Source: Streptomyces sp. NBC_01304 (GTDB lineage Bacteria; Actinomycetota; Actinomycetes; Streptomycetales; Streptomycetaceae). From it: a stretch of 64,000 nt of DNA. The position numbers and the translations under genes are program-made. Each line of letters opens with the position of its first letter. Position 1 is the first letter of the stretch. The DNA lies in assembly GCF_035975855.1 (NCBI RefSeq), contig NZ_CP109055.1:558001-622000 (forward strand), given 5' to 3'. Shown piece after piece: positions 17,113 to 25,533 of this stretch. Under the pieces are notes generated by a model. The model saw only the letters and a program-made list of their open reading frames with translations. It was not told the DNA's origin and ran no database searches.

Positions 17113-17359
17113 CGACTGCGCCTCCTCCCTGGAAGTGGGTACCCGGGGGCGCCTACCCCGGACTCCCTTGCCGCCATCCCCCCAATTGCTCCGACTGCCC
17201 GCCCCTCGCAGTCCCGGACGGCTCACTGACCGGGTCCTCAGCGGCCAGGAAGATTACGCAGACATATCGCGGGTAACCGGACTGTTCGCCCCGGCGGGAC
17301 CGCTCGCTACATCGCGACACGTCCGCGCAGTCTCACTGGCTCCGCACAGAGGAGACCCC

Positions 17360-18022
17360 ATGACGAGCGTCAAGGCACGCAAGCGGCGCGGACGCACGTC
17401 CGGCACCCGCTGGTACGTACTCAAGCGACGCACTCCCGGTTCCCGCGGCCGCGCCCGCAGCAGGCCAAGTAGATCCAAACGGACCCGCCGCACTTCTCAA
17501 CAGGGCGACCCTCAACGGACGAACGGCCCTGCACTGCCCGCGGCTCTGCGCGTTCTCGTCATGCTCGCCGCCTTCGCGGCGATGGTGGGGTTCGGGGTGG
17601 TGCTCGCCCGACTGACCCTCGAGCCCTCCGTCGCCTCCGCATCGCTGACCCACAGCAACCTGCGCCCCGGGGACTCCATCCGCGACTATCTCGCACAGCC
17701 CGAATTCCGCGACACCATCAAGCAGTTGGGCGGGAACCTGCTGCTCGGCGTGCCCTTCGGGGTGCTCCTGCCGGTCCTGCTGCCGCGCACTCGCGGACTG
17801 CTCCGGGTCACACTCGCCACGGCCGTGGTGATGGTGCTCGTCGAACTCACCCAGGGCGCGCTGGTCACCGGCAGGACCTTCGACATCGACGATGTCATCC
17901 TCAACACCTTCGGGGCGCTCCTGGGTTACGTGCTTCTCGGCCGCCGCCTCGGCCGCGCCGTGCATCCTCGACGGCATCACTGGTGGCACCGCTGGACGCG
18001 GCAGGAGATCGCCAAGTCCTGA
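17360..18022 (+). CDS. VanZ-family membrane protein
   Basis: 220 aa with ATG 17360 after AGAGGAG. A strongly basic N-terminal tail of about 60 residues (Arg/Lys/Ser) is followed by four hydrophobic segments. The VanZ core shows KQLGGNLLLGVPFGVLLPVL, VELTQG, and FDIDDVILNTFGALLGY. VanZ-like proteins are associated with glycopeptide tolerance or phospholipid/envelope modification. The long cationic tail is unusual for the family, but no lysinylation-type domain is present. Confidence 0.88.
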   Translation: MTSVKARKRRGRTSGTRWYVLKRRTPGSRGRARSRPSRSKRTRRTSQQGDPQRTNGPALPAALRVLVMLAAFAAMVGFGVVLARLTLEPSVASASLTHSNLRPGDSIRDYLAQPEFRDTIKQLGGNLLLGVPFGVLLPVLLPRTRGLLRVTLATAVVMVLVELTQGALVTGRTFDIDDVILNTFGALLGYVLLGRRLGRAVHPRRHHWWHRWTRQEIAKS

Positions 18023-18158
18023 CCTCCCTCCTCTCTCCCGAGGGACAGTCCGGCGGCCTTCTTCAGGTGGCGTACGCAGGTAACCCGACGTGCTGCGCCT
18101 GGTGTTCGCAGACGAACGGCCCAGGTGCGCCCATACGCGAGGCCGTGTCGTGGCCGGC

Positions 18159-19940
18159 TCAGGTCCTGTCGTGCGGCCGGGCCACCTCGCGGGTCCGGGC
18201 GGCGAGCAGGGCGATGTCGTCCCCCGACGGGCCGTCGGTGAGCTGGGCCAGGACGTCGTCGAGGATCTTGTGGAGGCTGTCGCGCGGGGACAGCCGCAGC
18301 CGGGTCAGCCGCTGCAGGGAAGCATCGATGTCCTCGCCCCGGCGCTCGATGAGGCCGTCGGTGTAGAGCAGCAGGACGCCACCGGGCAGTCCGGGCCGGG
18401 TCACGGTGGCGTACTCCCCCAGACCGGTGCCGAGCGGGGGTCCGGCCGGGACCGGAACGATCTGGGGTGGGCCGTCGGGGGTCAGCCGCAGCGGCGGCAG
18501 ATGACCGGCACTCGCGTAGGTGACGGTGTCGGTGTGCGGGTCGCCGAGGACCAGGAGGCAGGTGGCGACCCGGTCGAAGCCGGACTCGGCGACCATGAGG
18601 TCGGCGTAGGTGAGGACATCGTCCAGGGCCAGACCGGATGCGGCCAGGGCGCGCAGCATCGAGCGGTAGTGGCTCATGGCGACGGCGGCCTCCACGCCGT
18701 GCCCCATGACATCGCCGATGACCAGCAGGTTGCGGCCCTGGGGCAGGGCGAGCGAGTCGAACCAGTCACCGCCGACCAGGGAGCTGTCGTCGGCGGGCAG
18801 ATACCGCGAGGCGGTCTCCAGGCCGGGGTGCGGGGCGCTCGGCTCGCTCAGCAGGGCGCGCTGCAGCTCCAGCGCCATGGTGTGTTCGCGGGCGTAGTGG
18901 AAGGCCCGTTCCAGCGCACGGGCCGCGCGGGTGGCCAACTCCTCGGCGACCAGGGCGTCTTCAGGGGTGAAGGCCGGGGACGGGCCGGTACGGACCATGG
19001 ACAGGGTTCCGAGCGGCCGCGACCGGGTGGCCAGCGGAACGACCAGCGCGGAGTGGATGCCCGCCGCGCGATAGCGGCGCAGGCGTTCGGCGTAGGGGCC
19101 CGCGACGGCGTCGCCGTCCGGGTCACGCAGGTCCTGCAGCCAGGGCCGGCCCTGTTCCATGGACTTGCGCAGCGGCGAGTCCGCGTCGTAGTCGACAAAG
19201 CCACTCGGGCGGGCAAGGTCGCCCAGCGCCTCCTTCAGGGCAAGAGTGGCGCTCAGCGCGGCGCGGCGCAGGCGCATGATGCCGGGCGGTGTGTGGTCCT
19301 GCCGGTCGGGCCGGTCCACGGGGTAGAGCTCGACGGCGGCGGCGTCGGCGAGGCCGGGCACGACGAAGTCGGCGAGCTCGGCGCAGGTGGCGTCGACGTC
19401 GAGGGTGGTGCCGATGCTCACGGCCGCCGTGTCCAGGAGAGCCATGCGCTGGTGGGCGCGCTCCAGGCCGTGCAGGTACTGGCGCGGCTCGGTGATTTCC
19501 AGGCCGATGCCGACCAGGCCGATGACGTTGCCGCGCTCGTCCTCGATGCGGTGATAGGTGCTGCGCCACTCGCGGTGGGCGAACGGGGAGCGGGCCTGGG
19601 TGTGGCCGGAGATGACGATCTCGCGAGGGCGGCCGTCCCGCAGGACCTGGCGCAGCGCCTCTGCCGGGCGGTACACGCCGGGGAGGAGGTCGGTGATGGT
19701 GCGGCCCATGTGGGCCTCGGCGGGCATTCCGTTCATGCGGGCCAGGTGCGGATTGACGTACAGGTAGCGCAGGTCGGTGTCGAGCACGACAATTCCCGCG
19801 GCCGCGCCGTCCACGATCTGCCGCAGCACCCGGTACTCGCGGCCCAACCGGGAAGAGGAAGCGGCCGGGCCCACCGCTGCGAGCAGCGCTTCCGCATCGA
19901 AGGTCACGAGCGGCCGCGCGGCGAAGGCGTCCCGGCTCAC
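18159..19940 (-). CDS. PAS-GAF-PP2C (SpoIIE/RsbU) serine phosphatase
   Basis: 593 aa. GTG 19940 is chosen for the strong GAGGAGGTGG ahead of it; ATGs upstream lie in non-coding sequence. Domains: PAS about 30-140 (GIVVLDTDLRYLYVNPHLARMNG), GAF about 160-330, and a PP2C SpoIIE domain about 365-590 (SSLVGGDWFDS, VIGDVMGHG, LLLYTDGLIERRG, SGDDIALLAA) with all metal-binding Asp motifs present. Enzymes of this type dephosphorylate anti-anti-sigma factors; no anti-sigma ATPase domain is fused here. It is abundant in Streptomyces and probably senses a stress signal through PAS/GAF. Confidence 0.9.
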   Translation of the reverse strand: MSRDAFAARPLVTFDAEALLAAVGPAASSSRLGREYRVLRQIVDGAAAGIVVLDTDLRYLYVNPHLARMNGMPAEAHMGRTITDLLPGVYRPAEALRQVLRDGRPREIVISGHTQARSPFAHREWRSTYHRIEDERGNVIGLVGIGLEITEPRQYLHGLERAHQRMALLDTAAVSIGTTLDVDATCAELADFVVPGLADAAAVELYPVDRPDRQDHTPPGIMRLRRAALSATLALKEALGDLARPSGFVDYDADSPLRKSMEQGRPWLQDLRDPDGDAVAGPYAERLRRYRAAGIHSALVVPLATRSRPLGTLSMVRTGPSPAFTPEDALVAEELATRAARALERAFHYAREHTMALELQRALLSEPSAPHPGLETASRYLPADDSSLVGGDWFDSLALPQGRNLLVIGDVMGHGVEAAVAMSHYRSMLRALAASGLALDDVLTYADLMVAESGFDRVATCLLVLGDPHTDTVTYASAGHLPPLRLTPDGPPQIVPVPAGPPLGTGLGEYATVTRPGLPGGVLLLYTDGLIERRGEDIDASLQRLTRLRLSPRDSLHKILDDVLAQLTDGPSGDDIALLAARTREVARPHDRT

Positions 19941-20299
19941 CGGCCACCTCCTCGACGTTCGTGCGGGGCGGCCGCGCGGTCGGCTGCCCTGCCCGTGCCG
20001 CCGGGCCGAGACTCCATGATCCGTCAGGGACGGGCGGCCCGCACGTCCACAGGATCGAACGTTCATTCGCGTTGCGGTGAGGGGCCTCCGCCGGTGTGCA
20101 CGATCTGGACGAGGCGAGGCCGCACGGCCGACCGCCCCGCAGCTCGTACGCCCCCAACACCGCGGATGGGGAGGGTCATTGACAACAGCAAGAGGTGCGC
20201 GCAGGATCCGATCTCGGCCGGTATTTCCCGTACCGAGGGGGTACGTGCTTGAGATCACCGGCGATGGCGGCACATCAGGACCTCAAGGGGGAAATCGCG
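19941..20299. other. Divergent intergenic region
   Basis: 359 bp between the phosphatase and DUF1801 genes. It contains a TTGACA-like -35 (around 20179, plus strand) and a short inverted repeat, CGTACC-N5-GGTACG (20229-20245), 55 bp before the DUF1801 start. No gene is seen. Confidence 0.35.
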
Positions 20300-20752
20300 A
20301 TGAGCAGCACCGAGGGCGGCAGACACGAGGGATTCTCGGCCGAGGAACGGGCCGCGATGAAAGACCACGCAAAAGAGCTGAAGGCGGAGGCACGCCGCAG
20401 CTCGCGCGCGGAGAAGGCGGCGGAGGCGGAGCGGGACGTACTCGCGAAGATCGCCGAGATGCAGGACTCGGACCGGGTCATGGCCGAACGCGTGCACGCC
20501 GTCATCACGGCCGGCGCGCCCGGCCTCGCACCGAAACTCTGGTACGGCATGCCCTCCTACGCGCTGGACGGCAAGGTCGTCTGCTTCTTCCAGAGCGCGG
20601 AGAAGTTCAAGGCCCGCTACGCGACCCTGGGGTTCAGCGACTTGGCGAAGCTCGACGAGGGCCCGATGTGGCCGGCCGCCTTCGCCCTGACCGAGGTAAC
20701 ACCCGAGGTGGAGGCGCAGATCGTCGCGCTCGTGGAGAAGGCCGTGCGCTGA
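20300..20752 (+). CDS. DUF1801/YdhG-like protein
   Basis: 150 aa with ATG 20300 preceded by AAGGGGG. The N-terminal third is a charged Glu/Lys/Ala-rich helix (about residues 10-45). The rest matches the YdhG/DUF1801 fold: APKLWYGMPSYALDGKVVCFFQ, KFKARYATLGF, DEGPMWPAAFALTE. The family is related to the iron chaperone frataxin-like Fra fold, but its role in Streptomyces is unknown. Confidence 0.85.
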   Translation: MSSTEGGRHEGFSAEERAAMKDHAKELKAEARRSSRAEKAAEAERDVLAKIAEMQDSDRVMAERVHAVITAGAPGLAPKLWYGMPSYALDGKVVCFFQSAEKFKARYATLGFSDLAKLDEGPMWPAAFALTEVTPEVEAQIVALVEKAVR

Positions 20753-20881
20753 CGGGCGCCCGCCCGGTGAACGCCCCAGGCCTGCAGGGAACTTCTGCTG
20801 GGCCCGCAAGCGAAGCCGGCGGCGGAACGCCTTGCTGGTCTGTGATGTCCCTTGACCGGCAGCGTGACGCGGCAGGACTCT

Positions 20882-20915
20882 CCCCCAAGAGGGCGGCGCT
20901 CCGCCGCCGAGGGGG
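20882..20915 (+). promoter_or_regulatory. Hairpin that sequesters the ribosome binding site of the lectin gene
   Basis: Inner stem GGCGGCG (20892-20898) pairs with CGCCGCC (20902-20908) around a 3-nt loop. An outer CCCCC (20882-20886) pairs with GGGGG (20911-20915), which is also the only Shine-Dalgarno-like run before ATG 20924. It could act as translational control or as a terminator of the DUF1801 gene. Confidence 0.5.
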
Positions 20916-20923
20916 TAGTGATC

Positions 20924-22240
20924 ATGGGCGAGAACCATGGATGGCTGCTGCAGGCGGGAGACTTCCTGCGCGTGGGCGACTGGCTGCTGTGCGGTGACGG
21001 CCCCAACGGCAACACCTATGCGGCCGTCATGCAGGGCAACGGGGATCTGCTTCTCTGCTACGCGACAGCGGACGGCAACCCCGACCCGTCGCGGCGCTAC
21101 TACTCCCTGATCCGGGACAGCGCCCCGGGCCACATGGGGAATCCGAACTTCTACTTCAACCCGGCGCAGACCAACGGCCAGTACTTCACGGTCATGCAGA
21201 TGGACGGGAACGTCGTGATGTACACGGGGCCCGACCCGGCGCGGTTGAGGCAGGCGTACTGGGCGACCAACACCTCCATCCTCAGGAACAGGGGCGGCTA
21301 CTGCCTGTCGCTGGGACGCGACGGCAACCTGCGCCTGCACGACGTCGCAGAGGCCGCGGCGGACCCGACGAACCCCGAGGTCACGCCCGTGTTGTGGCAG
21401 ACCGCGCTGACCTACCCGGCGCAGCGGGCCGCCCGCGGCAACTGCCTGCACACCGACCAGTGGCTGGCCACAGGCGACTACCTGACCTCCGCCAACGGCC
21501 GGTTCGCCGCGCTGTTGCGCGACGACGGCAACCTCGTGCTGTGCAGCACCGGCAGCAACCGCACCCCGGACACCAGCCGCATTTACTGGTCGGCCTTCGA
21601 CCAGGGAGCCAGCCGCAAGGTCGGCACTCCCGCCGGCGCCCCGTACTGCGCCGTGCTGCAGACGGACGAGAACTTCGTTCTCTACAACGGCGGCCGCCCG
21701 CCCCACGCCGGAGACAAACCGTCGCCGTACTGGGCGATCAGCAACGTCGGCCGGCCCGCCACCGACTCCGTCGCCGTGCTGCGCGACGACGGGATCCTGG
21801 CCGTGCTCCCCGGCACGGACGCCGCCGCCACGGTGAGCCCTCGGTTCCAGACCACCGGGCCGCCGGACGTCCGTACGACGATGAAGGTCAACTGGCCGAC
21901 GTACGCCAAAGCAGTCGTGCCGATCACGCTCACCAACCTGGGAACCACTCCCTCGGCGCCGGGCGCCATGAAGATCGACGTCAATCTGGTCCAGTTCTTC
22001 TCGAACAAGATGGGGGCGGGACCCGACTGCCAGATCACACGCGACGGCGAGCACAGCACCACGTTCGTCTGTCAGGTGCCGGCCATCGCCGCGGGAGCGA
22101 CCCACACCCGTGAGCTGACCCTGGAGAACCTGTCCCACCAGGCCCCGCGCTACGCCCAGGCCCGTGTCACCACGACGATCCCGGGAGACACCGACCCGTC
22201 CAACAACTCCGGGTACACCGACATCACCTTCCGGGGCTAG
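20924..22240 (+). CDS. Bulb-type (mannose-binding) lectin with tandem domains, no signal peptide
   Basis: 438 aa with ATG 20924. It contains at least six repeats of the B-lectin type QxDxNxVxY, for example VMQMDGNVVMY, LLRDDGNLVLC and LQTDENFVLY, in two domains (about 10-150 and 180-300); several copies keep the D/N/V/Y ligands, while others (QGNGDLLLC, RDDGILAVL) are degenerate. Residues about 325-438 form a CARDB-like beta sandwich (VPITLTNLGTTPSAPG, NNSGYTDITF). It has no signal peptide or membrane segment, so it is cytoplasmic or exported by a non-Sec route; related bulb lectins include bacteriocins of the lectin-like class and tailocin-associated proteins. The ligand is probably a D-mannose-type sugar. 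Confidence 0.82.
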   Translation: MGENHGWLLQAGDFLRVGDWLLCGDGPNGNTYAAVMQGNGDLLLCYATADGNPDPSRRYYSLIRDSAPGHMGNPNFYFNPAQTNGQYFTVMQMDGNVVMYTGPDPARLRQAYWATNTSILRNRGGYCLSLGRDGNLRLHDVAEAAADPTNPEVTPVLWQTALTYPAQRAARGNCLHTDQWLATGDYLTSANGRFAALLRDDGNLVLCSTGSNRTPDTSRIYWSAFDQGASRKVGTPAGAPYCAVLQTDENFVLYNGGRPPHAGDKPSPYWAISNVGRPATDSVAVLRDDGILAVLPGTDAAATVSPRFQTTGPPDVRTTMKVNWPTYAKAVVPITLTNLGTTPSAPGAMKIDVNLVQFFSNKMGAGPDCQITRDGEHSTTFVCQVPAIAAGATHTRELTLENLSHQAPRYAQARVTTTIPGDTDPSNNSGYTDITFRG

Positions 22241-22280
22241 GGTCTCGGCCGACGCGGCGGGCGCAGCAGTTCGGGGTCGT

Positions 22281-22310
22281 GGGGCACCTCCGCTCGCGCG
22301 GAGGTGCCCC
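22281..22310. terminator. Bidirectional terminator
   Basis: A perfect 13-bp stem, GGGGCACCTCCGC (22281-22293) with GCGGAGGTGCCCC (22298-22310), has a TCGC tetraloop and lies between the convergent lectin and secreted-protein genes. Confidence 0.85.
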
Positions 22311-22382
22311 GTCGCCGGGCCCGGGCACCCCATCTGTCGGCGTTGCGGCGCCACTTGAGCCCGAAGCGGGCTGCCCGAACTG

Positions 22383-23195
22383 CTACGGGCGCGGCAGTGA
22401 GGTGTTGGTGACCGGAAGCTTCTGCTGCGCACCCGCCACGTAGAGGTCCCTCGGCGCCGTGCGCAGTTCGAACGTGTCGTCGTAGCCGGAGACGCGCACG
22501 GACAGGACGAAGAAGCCGTCCTCCTCGGTGGTCGTCTTCACGTGGGACTCCTGCTCCCAGTAGGTCTGCAGGAAGACCTCGGTGCCTTGGGGCTCGACCC
22601 CCTTGGGGAGGGTGACCTTGCCCTGGACGGTGAGGATGTCGCCCGCCTTCACCTTCTTCTTGTTGACCTGGTAACTGACGGAGCTGGGCTTGGCGTTGGC
22701 GGCGACGGTGGTGTCCGTGTAGTAGCCGTCCTGCGGGGTGTCGGGGTCGCCGTCCTCGTCGTAGGCGGCCGTGATCTGCACTTTGTGCTGGACGTTGAGG
22801 AGGCTGCTGCCACTCACGTGGTCGATGTCGACATCGGGGATGGTGAACTTCCCGTCGGCGTCGGTGACCGGCCTGCCCAGGTCGCGGGGCTCGTAGTAGG
22901 TGGGGTCGATCGGGTCGCCCCACGGATTCCAGGTGGTGAAGCGGACGACCTCCTGGATGGTGACGGGGATGTTGGGCGCCGGGGTGCCATCCGCCTTCGT
23001 GACGGTGCCGGTGACGTCGACGCGCCGGTTGTCGTAGTCGGTGCTGGTCGGGTTGGTGCTCACGGTCAGCACATAGGCGTTGCCGGTTGAGGCGTCCGCG
23101 GGCCGGGCTGTGGCGGCGGGCGCGGACAGCGCGCCTGCGGCGAGCAGGAGTGCGGCGGTGGCGGCAAGCCGCGTGGGCAGGGACTTCCTGGGCAC
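22383..23195 (-). CDS. Secreted Ig-like (carboxypeptidase-regulatory-like) protein
   Basis: 270 aa with GTG 23195 and GGAG eight bases upstream. A Sec signal peptide (RKSLPTRLAATAALLLAAGALSA) ends near ATARPA. Two beta-sandwich modules follow: VDVTGTVTKADGTPAPNIPVTIQ and later ILTVQGKVTLPKG, both of the repeat type used for cell-surface or extracellular adhesins. There are no catalytic motifs, LPXTG sorting signal or lipobox, so the protein is probably released. Exact function unknown. Confidence 0.75.
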   Translation of the reverse strand: MPRKSLPTRLAATAALLLAAGALSAPAATARPADASTGNAYVLTVSTNPTSTDYDNRRVDVTGTVTKADGTPAPNIPVTIQEVVRFTTWNPWGDPIDPTYYEPRDLGRPVTDADGKFTIPDVDIDHVSGSSLLNVQHKVQITAAYDEDGDPDTPQDGYYTDTTVAANAKPSSVSYQVNKKKVKAGDILTVQGKVTLPKGVEPQGTEVFLQTYWEQESHVKTTTEEDGFFVLSVRVSGYDDTFELRTAPRDLYVAGAQQKLPVTNTSLPRP

Positions 23196-23831
23196 GGGTC
23201 AACTCCGAGTTCGGTCGAGACGAGAGGAGTCGCGCCTGGCGGCACCGGTTCCGCCAGGAGTGCGACATGCCAGGTTCGACCGGCGCGGTGGGGCGGGAGT
23301 TGTACCTGGGCGGCCGCTGTTACCCGGCTGTGGCAGGAGGTGGGTTTGTCCGGGTTGCGGGTTCACCTGAACGTCGGCCGGAGGTCGCCCCGCATTGCCC
23401 TCGGCGGGTACATGGAGGGGGCCGGCGTGGCGGCCGGAGGGGTTCGGCGAGCCGTCCGAGACCCACCCGAACGTTCCGAACGCCTAGAAGAACAGCACCA
23501 GTTGGGCCCCGGTGACTGACGCGGCAGCCTGTTGGGAGTCCGTGATCAAACACCCCCGCTCTGCAAAGCGGAACTCGACCATGGATTTAGTCAGACTCGA
23601 GTGAACGCGCCACACCTCTCGCGAACGGGTCCGCCCCGGCATCGAGCGCACCGTCGCCGCACCCAAACCACGGGCCCGACAAGCGTCCAGCCGCCCCAGC
23701 CGAGACCGGCGCCTCACCCCACCCGCATTCCGCGCTGTAAAGCGGACGCCGCGCACGCCTTATTGCCCATTCACAAGAGCAATTTGGAGTGCGTCCCGCA
23801 TCGCGGCCGGGCGTTCGCTGAGGAGATATCA
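23196..23831. other. Long intergenic region upstream of the peptide locus
   Basis: 636 bp with no convincing gene. It contains a hairpin CCTGGCGG-N8-CCGCCAGG (23235-23258) in the leader of the minus-strand secreted-protein gene, a repeated 12-mer CTG[C/T]AAAGCGGA (23561-23572 and 23735-23746), and a dyad ATTGC-N12-GCAAT (23762-23783) about 50 bp before the first small ORF. The last two may belong to the promoter of the peptide operon. Confidence 0.4.
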
Positions 23832-23921
23832 GTGCACGACTACCGAACAGAATTCTCCCGGCATGGCCTTGACACGACCATGCCGTGGCCAGAGCATTAC
23901 TGGCGTTCACCAGTCCGGTGA
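23832..23921 (+). CDS. Small ORF, 29 aa, first gene of the peptide locus
   Basis: GTG 23832 follows a strong AGGAG with a 6-nt gap. The product is polar and aromatic: it starts MHDYRTEFSRHG and ends HYWRSPVR, with no cysteine and no hydrophobic core, so it is not a membrane peptide. It ends 25 nt before the second small ORF. It could be a leader/attenuation peptide, a regulatory peptide, or a second substrate. No homologue is recognised; evidence is RBS quality and position only. Confidence 0.5.
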   Translation: MHDYRTEFSRHGLDTTMPWPEHYWRSPVR

Positions 23922-23946
23922 ACACTGCGACGTGGGAGGTTCTTGA

Positions 23947-24033
23947 ATGTCCGCCATCGTCTCCACCCTGAAGCACACGAAGTACATCATGGGCTCCATG
24001 GCCGGCGTGCTGTTCACCAATTGCCCCAGCTAG
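23947..24033 (+). CDS. Candidate precursor peptide, 28 aa, hydrophobic with C-terminal Cys
   Basis: ATG 23947 follows GGGAGG with a 7-nt gap and a TAG stop at 24031-24033. The N-terminal half is amphipathic with two lysines (K9, K12) and Tyr13; the second half is hydrophobic (IMGSMAGVLF) and ends TNCPS with Cys26, which is reminiscent in plan of AgrD-like or other membrane-attached signal peptides, though without sequence identity that I can name. A perfect hairpin begins 7 nt after the stop, as in RiPP operons where the precursor is made in excess. The next genes are an adenylate-forming ligase and an intramembrane protease, so it is the best candidate substrate for both. Coding status is inferred from RBS, codon use (third-base G/C) and context. 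Confidence 0.7.
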   Translation: MSAIVSTLKHTKYIMGSMAGVLFTNCPS

Positions 24034-24040
24034 TGGGCTT

Positions 24041-24073
24041 CCGGGGTGGACGGCGACCCGCCGTCCACCCCGG
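24041..24073 (+). terminator. Perfect 14-bp stem hairpin: partial terminator/attenuator
   Basis: CCGGGGTGGACGGC (24041-24054) pairs with GCCGTCCACCCCGG (24060-24073) around a 5-nt loop, followed by CCTTTCC. It lies between the small peptide ORF and the ligase gene, where partial termination would make the peptide more abundant than the enzymes. Confidence 0.85.
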
Positions 24074-24117
24074 CCTTTCCGGGCATTCGAACTTCGGCAT
24101 TTCGGGCGGGGAGAGTC

Positions 24118-25533
24118 ATGTTCGACGCGGGCATCCGGCAGTTCCGGCTGGCATGGGCGATGGTGCTCGGACGCCCGATCAACGTACGATCCGCCGAGAA
24201 ACTGGTCGCCGACGCCTTGGCGACGCTGGCTGAATTCGGCTCCCCCGGCGAGGACGTCGAGCAGCTGCTGCGCGGTGCCTCCGCAGACCCGCAGATGCGA
24301 ACCGATCTCACGAACAAGGCAGTGCGCCGCACCGCGAAACGGCTTGCGGCCAAGTCGGCCTTCTACGCCGAACAGTTCAAAGCCGCCGGCATCGACCCGG
24401 CGACACTGGACATCGACAACATCACCGCGGTGCCGGTGACCACCAAGACCGATCTGGTCAAACGCGCCGACGATTTCCTGTGCAGCGAGCCGTTTCTCGC
24501 CTCCCGGACCACGGGGACGACAGGACGCCCCGCAGAGGTCTGGTACTCCGCGTACGAAGAGCGCCTGTGGCCCGCCCTGGTGGCCCTCTCCCAGATCCTT
24601 CGCGGCAACGTCCGCACCACTGATCTGATGCAGTTCAACGTGAGTTCACGCGCCACCGGCACGTCGTACGCCGAAATGCAGGTGGCCCGTCTGGCCGGCG
24701 CGGCCATCCGCATGGTCGGCCTGGTGCCGCCCGCCGAGACCCTCGACCTGATGACCGGCACGGACGCCAGCGCGCCCACCCTGATGGTCACTTACCCCAG
24801 CTACCTCGGCCGGCTGATCACCGAGGCACGTGAACGCGGCCTCGGACCCGACGACTTCAGGCTGCGCGCCATCAACGTCGGCAGCGAGGTGCTCTCGCCC
24901 GCCCTCGCCAAGGCGGCCGCCGACACCTTCGGCGCCCGCATCAACGACGGCTACGGCATGACCGAACTCACCCCGATGGCCGGCGCGATCTGCCGGCAGC
25001 AGCATCTGCACATCGACTCCAGCATCGGCCTGGTCGAGGTGTGCGACCTGGAGACCGGCGAACGGGCCGAACCGGGCGCCCTCGGCACGATCGTGGCGAC
25101 GCCCTTCTACCCGTACCGGGAGTGCATGCCGCTGTTCCGCTACGACACCCGTGACCTGGTGCGCCGCCTTCCCGACGGGCCACTGGACTGCGAGATGGCG
25201 AACGTGCCGGCGACCTCGCACGTCCTCGGCAAGGCCGATCATGTGCTGCGCACGGCCGACGGCGTGGTGACACCACGCGATGTGATCGAGGTCCTGGACG
25301 CCCTGCCAGGGGTCCAGTGGCCGGTGCGGCACCGGGCCACCGTCGTCGACGGCAAACTGCGGATCGAGCTGCCCAGGTCGCAGTCCGGCGACTGGGACCG
25401 CGCCGACGTGATCGCCCGCTTCGCCGCCGCGGGCATGGACACCGACCTCGACATCGTGGACGTCGACGGCCGCGAACTACGGCGCTACCGCTGCGACTTG
25501 ACCGAGAGCAGCTTCACGAGGAGGACCGCGTGA
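24118..25533 (+). CDS. Phenylacetate-CoA ligase-like adenylate-forming enzyme
   Basis: 471 aa with ATG 24118 after GGGGAGAG. It is an ANL-superfamily enzyme of the PaaK/CapK type: phosphate-binding motif SRTTGTTGRPAEVW, core motif INDGYGMTELTP, FRYDTRDLVRRLP, and LGKADHVLRTADGVVTPRDVIEVL. These enzymes activate a carboxylate as acyl-AMP and pass it to CoA or another nucleophile. In the last 60 residues I see no clear catalytic A10 lysine (the end reads ELRRYRCDLTESSF), so the chemistry may be atypical. Its start follows the peptide ORF and hairpin, and its stop overlaps the protease gene (GTGA), so they are translated together. The substrate may be the peptide C-terminus or an acyl chain for the peptide; this is inference. 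Confidence 0.85.
   Translation: MFDAGIRQFRLAWAMVLGRPINVRSAEKLVADALATLAEFGSPGEDVEQLLRGASADPQMRTDLTNKAVRRTAKRLAAKSAFYAEQFKAAGIDPATLDIDNITAVPVTTKTDLVKRADDFLCSEPFLASRTTGTTGRPAEVWYSAYEERLWPALVALSQILRGNVRTTDLMQFNVSSRATGTSYAEMQVARLAGAAIRMVGLVPPAETLDLMTGTDASAPTLMVTYPSYLGRLITEARERGLGPDDFRLRAINVGSEVLSPALAKAAADTFGARINDGYGMTELTPMAGAICRQQHLHIDSSIGLVEVCDLETGERAEPGALGTIVATPFYPYRECMPLFRYDTRDLVRRLPDGPLDCEMANVPATSHVLGKADHVLRTADGVVTPRDVIEVLDALPGVQWPVRHRATVVDGKLRIELPRSQSGDWDRADVIARFAAAGMDTDLDIVDVDGRELRRYRCDLTESSFTRRTA

Noticed and set aside
22383..23195. Secreted Ig-like protein as a sortase substrate
   Set aside because: No LPXTG or LAXTG motif or C-terminal membrane anchor is present.
23080..23515. Plus-strand frames in the long gap before the peptide locus
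   Set aside because: Arg/Gly/Pro-rich, no RBS, and partly opposite the signal peptide of the secreted protein; nothing supports coding.
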